Assembly: GCF_006542765.1 (NCBI RefSeq)
Contig: NZ_SKCD01000011.1
Coordinates: 186,001-250,000 of the forward strand
Direction: 5' to 3'
Length of the DNA stretch: 64,000 nucleotides
Source: Paenibacillus luteus
GTDB lineage: Bacteria > Bacillota > Bacilli > Paenibacillales > Paenibacillaceae
The position numbers were made by a program, and so were the translations under genes. Under the pieces are notes generated by a model. The model was not told the origin of the DNA and did not search any database. It saw only the letters and a list, made by a program, of their open reading frames with translations. This document shows positions 35,973 to 44,257 of this stretch, in pieces (position 1 is the stretch's first letter; each line of letters opens with the position of its first letter).

Positions 35973-36632
35973 TTACTTTCTCGTCTTGCTTCTAACGAAA
36001 TAAATAACAATCCCGAACAGCACTACTACTGCCGCTGCAAGCCCTATAAAGAATTCCTTGCTGGTGTTCTTATCTTGAAGGACCTTGCCGACTTCTCCTT
36101 CGTTTGGTTGGGTTTGTTTTTTCACTTCTTCAGACCGTTTATTTTCTGTACGGTTATTGAAATCATCTTCTAAATTAACGATATTGGCTGGTTCCTTACC
36201 TTCACCTAAAATCATTAAATCTTCTTTTGCTTGGATCAATGGCCTCGTTCGATCGCACATAATGGTTACGAGCAGCTCTTTATCGCCATACATAGTCGAG
36301 TTTTGAGCGTATACCAGATATTCCGTGCCTTCTGTAAAGCTAATTCCACAATCTCCTCCGCCAGAGCCAGTAAAGATGATGATTTGCGATTCTTCAGCGC
36401 CCTTCCAAATTTCGCTTACTTCAAAACGTACGGCTTTCGTGTTCGTATAACCTTCCTTGCTAGCCTCCACTTCAAGAACTCGGCCTGCAAAAACAGTGTC
36501 TGAGTGGCTTATTTGCTCTTCAACACTCAACGGTTCTACGCAGGAACACGCAAAGACCGCCGTAGGCAGAAAAATGATCATCATACTAAGCAGCAGACTG
36601 CTCAGAAGCACTAAATTCCGATATTTTCGCAA
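35973..36632 (-). CDS. TIMP-like surface protein with C-terminal anchor
   Basis: 219 residues. Signal peptide (about 1-28, ending near VFACSC). The mature N-terminus begins with the Cys-x-Cys and EPLSVEEQISHSDTVFAGRV pattern of bacterial tissue-inhibitor-of-metalloproteinase-like proteins, with later Cys in GGGDCGISF and TIMCDRTRPL. A hydrophilic linker and a C-terminal membrane helix (about 195-213) with a basic end follow. Start is TTG with GGGGGG six bases upstream. Role unknown; surface protease inhibitor is only a family guess. Confidence 0.75.
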   Translation of the reverse strand: MRKYRNLVLLSSLLLSMMIIFLPTAVFACSCVEPLSVEEQISHSDTVFAGRVLEVEASKEGYTNTKAVRFEVSEIWKGAEESQIIIFTGSGGGDCGISFTEGTEYLVYAQNSTMYGDKELLVTIMCDRTRPLIQAKEDLMILGEGKEPANIVNLEDDFNNRTENKRSEEVKKQTQPNEGEVGKVLQDKNTSKEFFIGLAAAVVVLFGIVIYFVRSKTRK

Positions 36633-36790
36633 TAAATTCCCCCCCCTTGTTCTCTAGACCCTAATTCCAAGAAAAAGGTTTCACATTTTTGTGTTTTTTA
36701 CCGAATTTCTTTAAGAAGTACCGACAACAAAACACGGAAAACGTACGTTAAGCCAATAACATACTTTTGACTGCTGGAGACATTCTCTAC

Positions 36791-36846
36791 TTGACTTACT
36801 TTGTTTACAAGCATAAACTAAAATTAACGTTTACGCTTGTAAACAA
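36791..36846 (+). promoter_or_regulatory. Promoter and BlaI-type operator of blaI/blaR1
   Basis: TTGACT (36791-36796), 17 bases, TAAACT (36814-36819). The operator is a 12-bp inverted repeat, TTGTTTACAAGC at 36801-36812 and GCTTGTAAACAA at 36835-36846. The left arm falls inside the promoter spacer and the right arm follows the -10, so a BlaI dimer bound to both would repress. Twenty-three bases separate the right arm from the blaI ATG. Confidence 0.8.
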
Positions 36847-36869
36847 ATTATATAAAAGAGGTGAAGAAG

Positions 36870-37247
36870 ATGAGCAGCTTTCCCCACATAACCGAAGCCG
36901 AAAGCCAAGTAATGAAGCTTCTATGGCAGAAGGAACCTTTGTCTGCTTATGATATTATTTCGAAGTTGTCGGATCAGATGAGCTGGACGGATCAGACGAT
37001 CAAAACCTTTCTTAACCGCCTGCACAAGAAGAATGCGATCCGTTTCGAAAAGGCCGGCAGAAATTATCTCTATTATTCGTTGGTTTCACATGAAGAATAC
37101 TTAAAAGCCGAGAACCGATCCTTTCTAGACAGAGTTTATAACGGGGCTGTAGGCATGCTGTGTACGAAATTTCTTGAGGAAGAGTCTTTATCCGAGAAAG
37201 ATATCGAGGAGCTTCAACAACTGCTGGAAAAGAAGAAGAACTCATGA
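36870..37247 (+). CDS. blaI: BlaI/MecI-family repressor
   Basis: 125 residues from ATG 36870 (GAGGTG upstream; an upstream in-frame GTG lies within the binding site). Winged helix with ITEAESQVMKLLWQKEPLSA, WTDQTIKTFLNRLHKKNAIRFEKAG, and a helical C-terminal dimer domain. BlaI is removed by proteolysis when the membrane sensor detects a cell-wall drug. The stop overlaps the sensor gene start by four bases. Confidence 0.85.
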   Translation: MSSFPHITEAESQVMKLLWQKEPLSAYDIISKLSDQMSWTDQTIKTFLNRLHKKNAIRFEKAGRNYLYYSLVSHEEYLKAENRSFLDRVYNGAVGMLCTKFLEEESLSEKDIEELQQLLEKKKNS

Positions 37248-39490
37248 TATTCATGAAGACGATGTTCTCCCTTATTTTGAATGCATCGTTGGCATCGGCG
37301 GCAATCATCTTATTACTGGTTTTCATTCGGAAGTTGTTCCATCTGCGGCTTACACCTAGATTCATTCATGTCTTGTGGTTCCTTGTATTAATTAAACTGC
37401 TTGTACCTGTTGGTCCGTCGAGTTCTATCAGTTTGTTTAATCTGGTGCCGCAAGCGATAGCAGATCAATGGACAACCGATCAAAGCCATCCTGCTGATAA
37501 TTCCGGATCCGTTAAGCAAAGAGCGGACACTTTCGGATCCAGCGACGAAACGAAGGCAGTCTTACAACAACGCTCAGAAGAAGCTCTGCCTTTCGATTTA
37601 TCGGCATCCCGGCTTGAGGATTCTGATTTGTTAACAGCAACTCCTCTCTCTCACAGCGGCGAGCAAGATCGGGGTGGGTCAAATATCCTTAAAATCGGCT
37701 TATGGATATGGCTTGGAGGATTAGTATTTCTCAGTATGTATTACCTGATTGTGACACTAAGATTCAGAAAACAACTCCGATTCGCCCACCGGATCAACAA
37801 TGAAGAGGTACTTTCTGTTCTTAAAGCGTGCAGTAAACAACTCGGTATGAAACCAAACATTCCGGTTTATGAGATAAGCGGTTTTCAGAGCCCATGGATC
37901 TACGGAATGTTAAAGCCTAGCATTTATTTACCGGAAGATATGGTTGTCATCGCAGATTCCCAGCAATTGAGACACGTTCTTCTACACGAGATGGCACATT
38001 ATAAACGCAAAGATTTATTGTTCAATTCCTTATGGACGTTAGCGGTATGGCTACATTGGTTTAATCCTTTGGTTTGGCTGGCGCGGCAAAAAATGGCCTC
38101 CGATCGGGAAATGGCCTGTGATGCGGTCGTGCTTGAAGCGCTGGGTGAGCAGGAATCTTCGTCTTATGGCATGACACTCCTTCAGTTGTCGCGTTTCACT
38201 TCTCGAAGCTCTCATCCACGGATTAATCTTTCATTTTTCTTCAACAACAAGAATGAGACGAAACGGAGAGTTATGATGATTACGAAGTTCAAACAAGGTT
38301 CATACAAGCTGTCTGCCACGGCTATTGTGTTGATATTAGTCTTGAGCGCAGTTTTGCTTACCAACGCCAATGTGAATTCAAATGCTTCTCAGGCAGCGGA
38401 TTCAAACGATGAGAATACGGTTTCCTCCTTTCAGATCGACAGACCGATTCCATCATTCAAATGGTTTCATAATCTGGACCGGGCGCTCGCTTTTTCAACG
38501 TTTGACTTTAAAGTGCCCGATTATCTGCCCGAAGGGTATCGCCTAAGAAACGTGGATTTAAATGAGAATTTCAGTAAATCCAATAAATCAGACTTAATTG
38601 AACTCGTTACGATCACTTTCGTATCGAACTTTGGCCAACAAGGCGAGCAAAATTTTGAGATAAAAGCTTCCAAAGGAAGCGGCACTTTGCTGGAGCATCA
38701 ATTATTGTGGGGGGCTTCGTATTCCCAAGAATCGGGCCGTACTCCTTCTTACCGGCAAGAAGACCTGACATTAGGAAGTATGAAAGGTATTATGTACACA
38801 ACTGCAAGGTCCAAATATAAGCAAAAATCTGAAACAGCCAAAAGCTTTGTATGGCAGGAAAACGATGTAACGTATTCGATCAATTATTATAGCGCTGATC
38901 TTATACAAGAAGAGCTGGTAAACGTTGTTCAGTCATTTGCATTGCCAGACCAAGTACAATCTGTCGATTATAAGGGTGAGGGCAATTCATTCCCTTTATA
39001 TGATGAGACGGATTTGCAAGAAGCAAAACAGATTCTTGGCTTTCCAGTGAAATTCCCGTTTGCCCTATCAGACTATGGTCTTAAACTTTCCGATTCGGTT
39101 TTGCAGCAGGCTGACGATCAGAACACCGGGTTCTACATTAGACCGGACACAGACGCCTTGATGATTAGTTATCGCGTTCCTTACAATTCCTCCATTTATG
39201 ATACAAATGACTCGATGGATTATTATCAGAGCAAAGCGCCTATTGTGGATGCGAGCAAGTTGTCGTTCTTGCACAAATTGGAGATTAACGGTATCGAAAT
39301 ATCGGCATATGCAGATAAGGATCATATCTATTGGGAGCCTATCCATTTGGATAACAATCAATTGAAGTTCAAATCTCAAACGTATTATGTGTGGAAGCAA
39401 GACGGTATTTATTATACGGTTTTTTTCCTTGGAGTCGACAAACACCAGGAAGAAAATCTTGAAGCTTTAGTACTCGCTACTGTCCAATAA
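37244..39490 (+). CDS. BlaR1/MecR1-like M56 metalloprotease with non-PBP sensor
   Basis: 748 residues. N-terminal half: several membrane segments and a cytoplasmic zinc protease with HEMAH (248-252) followed by YKRKDLLF and FNPLVWLARQKMASDREMACDA, the M56 family pattern. After a membrane segment at about 350-372, the extracellular half has no penicillin-binding SxxK/SxN/KTG sensor. Instead it carries DUF4367-like segments (VPDYLPEGYRLRNVDLN, about 425, and a second near 570-748 starting FPVKFPFALSDYGLK). So it likely senses something other than beta-lactams. It probably controls its own operon through BlaI. Confidence 0.8.
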   Translation: MIFMKTMFSLILNASLASAAIILLLVFIRKLFHLRLTPRFIHVLWFLVLIKLLVPVGPSSSISLFNLVPQAIADQWTTDQSHPADNSGSVKQRADTFGSSDETKAVLQQRSEEALPFDLSASRLEDSDLLTATPLSHSGEQDRGGSNILKIGLWIWLGGLVFLSMYYLIVTLRFRKQLRFAHRINNEEVLSVLKACSKQLGMKPNIPVYEISGFQSPWIYGMLKPSIYLPEDMVVIADSQQLRHVLLHEMAHYKRKDLLFNSLWTLAVWLHWFNPLVWLARQKMASDREMACDAVVLEALGEQESSSYGMTLLQLSRFTSRSSHPRINLSFFFNNKNETKRRVMMITKFKQGSYKLSATAIVLILVLSAVLLTNANVNSNASQAADSNDENTVSSFQIDRPIPSFKWFHNLDRALAFSTFDFKVPDYLPEGYRLRNVDLNENFSKSNKSDLIELVTITFVSNFGQQGEQNFEIKASKGSGTLLEHQLLWGASYSQESGRTPSYRQEDLTLGSMKGIMYTTARSKYKQKSETAKSFVWQENDVTYSINYYSADLIQEELVNVVQSFALPDQVQSVDYKGEGNSFPLYDETDLQEAKQILGFPVKFPFALSDYGLKLSDSVLQQADDQNTGFYIRPDTDALMISYRVPYNSSIYDTNDSMDYYQSKAPIVDASKLSFLHKLEINGIEISAYADKDHIYWEPIHLDNNQLKFKSQTYYVWKQDGIYYTVFFLGVDKHQEENLEALVLATVQ

Positions 39491-39491
39491 T

Positions 39492-39532
39492 ACAAACGCT
39501 GAATCCAATTAACCTAGGATTCAGCGTTTGTA
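39492..39532 (+). terminator. Hairpin after blaR1-like gene
   Basis: 15-bp perfect stem ACAAACGCTGAATCC / GGATTCAGCGTTTGT two bases past the stop. No T run follows, so it may be a terminator or mRNA-stabilising hairpin. Confidence 0.6.
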
Positions 39533-39690
39533 GTCTGTCCCATTACTACAATGAAACTGCGAGCATATTATTTTTCTAGATTTGATTTAAAACAAGCAAC
39601 CACTCTAACGTCGTTACGACCATTAAAGAACCTGATTGCTGATTAACTATTTGTGAAATTCTGATCCTCTCCCCCTTTAAAGACAATTTT

Positions 39691-39729
39691 AAAAAACCGT
39701 TCAACAGCAGCTTAATACTGCTTGAACGG
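39691..39729 (-). terminator. Terminator of the Vat-like gene
   Basis: Imperfect stem CCGTTCAA / TTGAACGG plus CAGCAG / CTGCT. The minus strand ends in six T. Confidence 0.85.
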
Positions 39730-39776
39730 CCTCATGAATTGCATACCTATTAATGATGAAGAGTCAAATCATATGT

Positions 39777-40415
39777 TTAATGCTGCTTCATTAACGATTT
39801 CAAATCATTGACGTTACTGCTCGTCAAAATCGGAATGTTCTCGGTTATTTTCGCGATCTCCCAGTCCCACCATTTCATTGATGTGAGAATCTCTATGACT
39901 TCCTCATCAAATCGACGTCGAATCAGTTTGGCTGGATTCCCTCCAACGATTGAGTACGCAGGAACGTCTTTGGACACGATCGCATGTGAGGCAATGATCG
40001 CTCCGTCACCAATTTGAATTCCTGGCATAATGGTAGCGTTATAGCCGATCCATACATCGTTCCCGATGACGGTATCGCCTTTGAAGCCCCCGCTTAAATT
40101 GTCCAACCCACTCACCCAATCCCCGCCAAATGCTCCAAATGGAAAAGTGGTGAAGGCACCGGTATTATGATTTGCACCATTCATAATAAATTTAACTTGG
40201 GATGCGATCGCGCAAAACTTACCGATTTTCAGCTTATCACCGATAAAGTCAAAAAGATAAAGCACGTTTTTCTCGAAATCCAACGGATTTTGATGATCAT
40301 CATAGTACGTATAATCCCCAATTTCAATTTGAGGATTAACGACGATATTTCTCAAGAAGCATAAGCTTCTAATACTTTTCATGGGGAAAACATGAGTTGG
40401 ATCTGGTCCAGACAT
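39777..40415 (-). CDS. Vat-type streptogramin A/xenobiotic acetyltransferase
   Basis: 212 residues. Left-handed beta-helix (hexapeptide) acetyltransferase. MSGPDPTHVFP, IGDYTYYDD, DKLKIGKFCAIAS, MNGANHNTGAFTTFPF with the catalytic His, KGDTVIGNDVWIGY, PGIQIGDGAIIA and KWWDWEIAKI match the Vat family closely. Vat enzymes acetylate dalfopristin-type streptogramins; the family also contains CatB-like chloramphenicol acetyltransferases. GAGGAG is 9 bases before ATG 40415. It is a single gene with its own terminator; resistance is predicted by family only. Confidence 0.85.
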   Translation of the reverse strand: MSGPDPTHVFPMKSIRSLCFLRNIVVNPQIEIGDYTYYDDHQNPLDFEKNVLYLFDFIGDKLKIGKFCAIASQVKFIMNGANHNTGAFTTFPFGAFGGDWVSGLDNLSGGFKGDTVIGNDVWIGYNATIMPGIQIGDGAIIASHAIVSKDVPAYSIVGGNPAKLIRRRFDEEVIEILTSMKWWDWEIAKITENIPILTSSNVNDLKSLMKQH

Positions 40416-40476
40416 TCAGCATCGCTCCTCAAAAAAATCATTGTTCAGCCCATCTAAGCGAAAGCTTAGAAAAAAA

Positions 40477-40911
40477 TTAATGCGATAAATCTTTAACCAT
40501 CTTAACATGAGGAATATTTTCTTCCATGAACACTGTCGATGCGACTTCGTAGCCTTGCTTCTCATAAAATGCAGCAGCCTGTACTTGCCCGTGCAGCTTC
40601 GCTTTAACTACGCCTTTTTCCTTAGCAATTGCCTCCAATTCCTCCATGATCGCTTGTCCCAAACGATGTTTACGATGGGATGCAAGTACGCAAATCCGCT
40701 CCAGCTTAGCCATATCTTCAACGATGCGGACCCTTCCGGTACCGACGGGCTCGTTCTCGTAATAAACAAGCACATGGGATGCTGTATCATCAAATTCATC
40801 GAGCTCTACTTCCTCCGCGACGCCCTGTTCTTTCACAAAAACCGTTTTCCGAATGCGGAAGGCTTCCTCTAATTGCTCATCTGTCGTAATACGTTTCGTC
40901 TCCATCATCAT
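40477..40911 (-). CDS. GNAT-family N-acetyltransferase
   Basis: 144 residues. GNAT acetyl-CoA motif CVLASHRKHRLGQAIMEELE, and FYEKQGYEVASTVFMEENIPHVKM near the end, as in the ElaA/YjcF-like small acetyltransferases. Substrate unknown. Three consecutive ATG codons (40911, 40908, 40905) follow GGAAGG; the last two have better spacing. Confidence 0.85.
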   Translation of the reverse strand: MMMETKRITTDEQLEEAFRIRKTVFVKEQGVAEEVELDEFDDTASHVLVYYENEPVGTGRVRIVEDMAKLERICVLASHRKHRLGQAIMEELEAIAKEKGVVKAKLHGQVQAAAFYEKQGYEVASTVFMEENIPHVKMVKDLSH

Positions 40912-41177
40912 CTACCTTCCATTCGTGCTTCTCTTTTGTTGCTGACTCGTATCAGCTATATCTCTTATTATAAAGCTAACTGTCCAAGATGCAAAAACTT
41001 AGCAGCATTTCAATGCTAAAGAGATGACGGCTTCGGCAGCTAGCGCTGAATAAGGATTCAAGTTGCAGGAAAATCACCAACGAGAGGAACTATTCGCCAA
41101 ATGCAGACCGTTTTTTTCAATCGTTGAAATGCTATGCTAGGAATAAGAAATTCATTTTAGAAGAGGCGGGATAAAAC

Positions 41178-42017
41178 ATGTCTTATCTTTCGATTAGCAC
41201 TTGGAGTTTGCACCGTATATTAGGTCCGCTGCATTGGACCGTATGGGATGCCCAATCGGGAAAACATGCCACCACCGAACAAGAACAACCACTGGTACAC
41301 ACACTGCTGGAGCTGCCTGCTGAAGCTGCTTCCAGAGGATATCAAGCTCTTGAAGTTTGTCATTTTCATTTCCCATCGACAGAGCCCGAATATTTAGAAG
41401 AGCTTCGTGCTTCATTCCAATCTGCAGGGATGCGGTTCGACACGCTGCTGCTTGACTATGGTGACCTAACGAATGCCGACGAAAACAGAAGGACGGCCGA
41501 TAAGGCATTTATTAAACAATGGATCGACATCGCTTCTCTTTGCGGTGCGAAACAGATTCGTGTCATAGCAGGCGAAGCTTTGCCAACGGATAAGGCAGCA
41601 TTGCAGCTTTCTGCTGCTTCACTCCATGAACTGGCGCAATATGCCGCACCTAAAGGTATTCACGTCATAACCGAAAATTTCAAAGCATTAACCTCTACCG
41701 CTATCAGCAGCCTTGAGCTGCTTGGGCAAGCAGAAAAATCCGTTGGTTTCATTACCGATTTTGGGAATTATCATGGCATAGGCAAAACAGACGAGATTGG
41801 GGCGACAACGCCATTAAGTGTCTCCGTCCACGTAAAGCCGACCTATGACAGCGATGGTTTTCCCGATCAAGAAGAGCTTGTTGCTTATTTGGAAAAAGTA
41901 CAAGAGGTAGGTTTTGACGGCGCCTATGTCCTTATTTATGATGGTCCCGGTGATATGTGGGAAGGACTTGCCCGTGTGAAAGCCATAACCGCGCCTTTTG
42001 TATTGACAGCACGTTAG
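41178..42017 (+). CDS. Sugar phosphate isomerase/epimerase-like TIM barrel
   Basis: 279 residues of the xylose isomerase-like (AP endonuclease 2) barrel: YQALEVCHFHFPSTEPEY, GAKQIRVIAGE, ITENFKALTS with metal-ligand Glu, ITDFGNYHGIG, SVHVKPTYDSDGFP and GAYVLIYDGPGDMW. These acids and histidines are the usual metal site. Probably a sugar or inositol isomerase/epimerase, but family members vary widely. Single gene, closed by the hairpin that surrounds the next gene's promoter. Confidence 0.8.
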   Translation: MSYLSISTWSLHRILGPLHWTVWDAQSGKHATTEQEQPLVHTLLELPAEAASRGYQALEVCHFHFPSTEPEYLEELRASFQSAGMRFDTLLLDYGDLTNADENRRTADKAFIKQWIDIASLCGAKQIRVIAGEALPTDKAALQLSAASLHELAQYAAPKGIHVITENFKALTSTAISSLELLGQAEKSVGFITDFGNYHGIGKTDEIGATTPLSVSVHVKPTYDSDGFPDQEELVAYLEKVQEVGFDGAYVLIYDGPGDMWEGLARVKAITAPFVLTAR

Positions 42018-42026
42018 TCCGCTCCT

Positions 42027-42090
42027 ATACTTATAGAGTTGAAAGAATGATAATCGTTATCGATAAATCAAATACTCTATAAGTATTTTT
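42027..42090 (+). terminator. Terminator-like hairpin enclosing the fhuF-like promoter
   Basis: 13-bp perfect arms ATACTTATAGAGT (42027-42039) and ACTCTATAAGTAT (42074-42086), then TTTT. The 34-base loop carries the promoter-like and Fur-box-like sequence of the next gene. Confidence 0.65.
42039..42067 (+). promoter_or_regulatory. Promoter with Fur-box-like sequence before fhuF-like gene
   Basis: TTGAAA (42039-42044), 17 bases, GATAAA (42062-42067). The spacer and -10 read GATAATCGTTATCGATAAA, matching the Fur consensus GATAATGATTATCATTATC at 13 of 19 positions. Iron repression would suit the downstream iron reductase. The core TTATCGATAA is also the centre of the GntR palindromes near 15 kb, so another regulator is possible. 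Confidence 0.55.
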
Positions 42091-42116
42091 ATTTTGATCG
42101 CTAAGGGAGTGCGCTG

Positions 42117-42917
42117 ATGACACAGGACATGGATTTTACGCTTGTTGAAAGCTTTTTTCACATTTCTCCAAAAGGTGCAGACCATCCGTATTACGAGCTG
42201 CCCGCCACTGATTTTCTAGATCAGGCCATCTCGCATGCTACGCTAGTTAAAGCCGGAGAAATGGTGCAAGCGATTGGAATGCAGCTGCCAGCCTCCTTCG
42301 TTGGCACCTCCTTCTTTCATTTGTGCATTACGAATCTAATCTTCTCCGCGCAATACAACCGGTATTTGGATTTATCATTACATAATCTCATTTATCAGCT
42401 AGAGAAGCATGATGACCATGCCCATTTGGGTTTCAAGATCAAGGAGCTTCGCTGGACCGAGGTTCCAACTGACGAGCAGGAGCGTAAAACCTTTCTGGAG
42501 AACGCCTTTAGCTCCTTCTTTAACCAAGAAATTAACGGTATTGTAGAAGCAGTGGCCTCCAGCGCAAATTTAAAATCAGGGATGATCTGGAATCAGGTTG
42601 GCACACTATTTCTATCTGTGGTTGAATATATAGAGGAAAATATTAAGGATCAAACACTCGTTGATCGTTTCAAAAGTGATTTTGACGTCCTTGTCGGGCT
42701 TCCGGCAGAGGTATTTAACCGCAAGCGAAGCCCTTTCATTCATAAGCCTCGTTATATTGACAATCCGTGGTCACCGCCGAACGGAAAAGCAATGATTCGT
42801 TCGGCTTGCTGCATGTACGATTGCCGGGTTGATGGACAAAAATGTTATACTTGTCCGCGGATGCTGCCTGAAGAGCGTGAAGAAAGACGCAAGCTTGTTC
42901 TTGCCGGTTCCGTATAA
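42117..42917 (+). CDS. FhuF-like ferric siderophore reductase
   Basis: 266 residues. The C-terminus carries the FhuF [2Fe-2S] motif RSACCMYDCRVDGQKCYTCP: two adjacent Cys, then Cys-x2-Cys, about residues 241-257. The rest is helical and acidic with no membrane segment. FhuF reduces ferric iron bound to hydroxamate siderophores in the cytoplasm. An IucA/IucC-like C-terminal domain annotation is also common for this family. Start has GGGAG 7 bases before ATG. The upstream Fur-like box supports an iron role. Confidence 0.8.
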   Translation: MTQDMDFTLVESFFHISPKGADHPYYELPATDFLDQAISHATLVKAGEMVQAIGMQLPASFVGTSFFHLCITNLIFSAQYNRYLDLSLHNLIYQLEKHDDHAHLGFKIKELRWTEVPTDEQERKTFLENAFSSFFNQEINGIVEAVASSANLKSGMIWNQVGTLFLSVVEYIEENIKDQTLVDRFKSDFDVLVGLPAEVFNRKRSPFIHKPRYIDNPWSPPNGKAMIRSACCMYDCRVDGQKCYTCPRMLPEEREERRKLVLAGSV

Positions 42918-42922
42918 ATTCG

Positions 42923-42967
42923 AAAAGCTGCTGATCGATAGAATTCTATCGGTCAACAGCTTTTTTT
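42923..42967 (+). terminator. Terminator of fhuF-like gene
   Basis: AAAAGCTG, TGA and CGATAG pair with CTATCG, TCA and CAGCTTTT; seven T follow. Confidence 0.85.
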
Positions 42968-42993
42968 ATCGAAGCATACTTCATATTATAATA

Positions 42994-43021
42994 AGTTAAC
43001 ATAACTATAATTATGTTAACT
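42994..43021. other. dif-like 28-bp recombination site 1
   Basis: Two perfectly inverted 11-bp arms, AGTTAACATAA and TTATGTTAACT, flank the 6-base centre CTATAA. This is the size and layout of Xer/dif sites, and the right arm closely resembles the XerD arm of E. coli dif (TTATGTTAAAT, from memory). It sits four bases beyond the stop of a tyrosine recombinase gene. No T run follows, so it is not an ordinary terminator. Confidence 0.6.
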
Positions 43022-43024
43022 GTT

Positions 43025-43945
43025 TTATTTTCTCGCCGGAATTTTAGTGGAAATATTATCCATAGCACGCCGCAGCTGTTTATTATCAATATGTGTATAA
43101 ATTTGGGTCGTCTCTATACTTGCATGACCAAGCAGTTCTTGAAGCGTTCGGATATCGGTACCGCTTCGGATTTGCATCGTGGCGAAAGAGTGTCTTAGCT
43201 TGTGGCTGGACAACTGTTTGTCCGCGAGCGATGGCAAAACATCCTTCAGCTGCTTTATCGTATCATCGGCAACCGTCTGAATCATCCGTATGGATAATCT
43301 ACGGCCAAACTGCGATACAAAGAACGGCTGTTCCTTCCCCTGCCGCGAATCCTTGCGATCCTCAAGCGCTTCATTCAAAAAGCTTTGCAAAGCTTCAGGG
43401 AGAGGAATCACCCGCCACTTCCGCCCTTTCCCCAAAATATGAATCGAGCCGTCCTGTCGGAAATCCTGCACGTTCATTCGGTGAACCTCGCCAACACGAA
43501 GTCCCGCATAGGCCATCAGCAAGACGATTGCCGCATTTCGAATATAATATTTCCCTTTTATTGCATGGAATAACTCCTCGAGCTCATTCTCTTCCAAATA
43601 AACGGGAATGCGGTTTTTTTCTTGTTTGGATTTTGCAATGAGGGCCGCTGGATTAGCTGACAAATGCTCCATTTCAATTAGCGCTTTAAAAAAAGAACGC
43701 AAAGACGACAGCTTGCGGTTACGTGCTTCGTCTCCTGCTCCATTTTCCCGACACAGCGCCATATAGCGCATAATATCCATTTTCGCAATGAGCTTCATCT
43801 CGGTTGGATAAACGGATTGCAAAAAATACCCGACATCGCTCAAATAGGCTTGATGGGTCGATTTGGTCATTCCTTTATTTTTCATCCAGATGGAAAAAAG
43901 CTCTAGTTCGGTTCCGTAACAATCCATGACCTCGTGCTGCCTCAT
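43025..43945 (-). CDS. Tyrosine recombinase (XerC/D-like)
   Basis: About 306 residues. N-terminal SAM-like DNA-binding domain (THQAYLSDVGYFLQ, RNRKLSSLRSFFKALI). The catalytic domain has GLRVGEVHRMN (Arg), HILGKGRKWRVIPL (Lys), HKLRHSFATMQIRSG (His-x-x-Arg) and LLGHASIETTQIYTHI (His and nucleophilic Tyr). All catalytic residues are present. The exact start is uncertain (ATG 43945 or 43927, or a TTG at about 43951). Its stop is four bases from a dif-like site. No excision partner or prophage genes are near, so housekeeping resolution or a domesticated integrase are both possible. Confidence 0.85.
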   Translation of the reverse strand: MRQHEVMDCYGTELELFSIWMKNKGMTKSTHQAYLSDVGYFLQSVYPTEMKLIAKMDIMRYMALCRENGAGDEARNRKLSSLRSFFKALIEMEHLSANPAALIAKSKQEKNRIPVYLEENELEELFHAIKGKYYIRNAAIVLLMAYAGLRVGEVHRMNVQDFRQDGSIHILGKGRKWRVIPLPEALQSFLNEALEDRKDSRQGKEQPFFVSQFGRRLSIRMIQTVADDTIKQLKDVLPSLADKQLSSHKLRHSFATMQIRSGTDIRTLQELLGHASIETTQIYTHIDNKQLRRAMDNISTKIPARK

Positions 43946-44037
43946 ACGCAAGTTAAATCCCCCAAATTTATGCAATTATGTACTCTATTTAAGTGACTAC
44001 TACTCTAGTATCTTAACTGAAAAGTAGATATAAATGC

Positions 44038-44074
44038 AAATTGCGTGAAATATGTATTTCACGCAATTTTTTTG
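44038..44074 (+). terminator. Plus-strand terminator with no plus-strand gene
   Basis: Perfect stem AAATTGCGTGAAATA / TATTTCACGCAATTT followed by TTTT on the plus strand. It lies between two minus-strand genes. On the minus strand the tail is only GCATTTATATC. No plus-strand coding gene ends here, so a small RNA or antisense transcript may be terminated. Confidence 0.6.
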
Positions 44075-44192
44075 CCCGTATTTTTCCGTTAATGTCCCTG
44101 TTTTTCACCCATTTCAGTGATTTTTAGCGTTACGTCGTAATTGACCTCTGCTCGGTTAAAAGTCTCATCCCAATCCATTGTTTGTAGAAATA

Positions 44193-44226
44193 AAAAAAAA
44201 GAAGAAAGGCTGTTAGCCCCTCTTCT
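44193..44226 (-). terminator. Terminator of the helicase gene
   Basis: AGAAG, GGGCT paired with AGCC, CTTCT; nine T on the minus strand follow. Confidence 0.85.
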
Positions 44227-44257
44227 CTTAAATCAACCTTATTTTGTTCAGCTCTAA

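Noticed and set aside
39533..39690. Possible short peptide on the minus strand after the Vat-like gene
   Set aside because: Only about 15 codons with a poor ribosome site and no terminator of its own.
40449..40474. Small hairpin CTAAGC/GCTTAG after the GNAT gene
   Set aside because: The A/T tract lies on the wrong side for either gene's termination and the stem is only about 6 bp.
42994..43021. Palindrome read as the terminator of the recombinase gene
   Set aside because: No T-run follows on either strand, and the AT-rich stem would be weak; the 11-6-11 layout fits a recombination site better.
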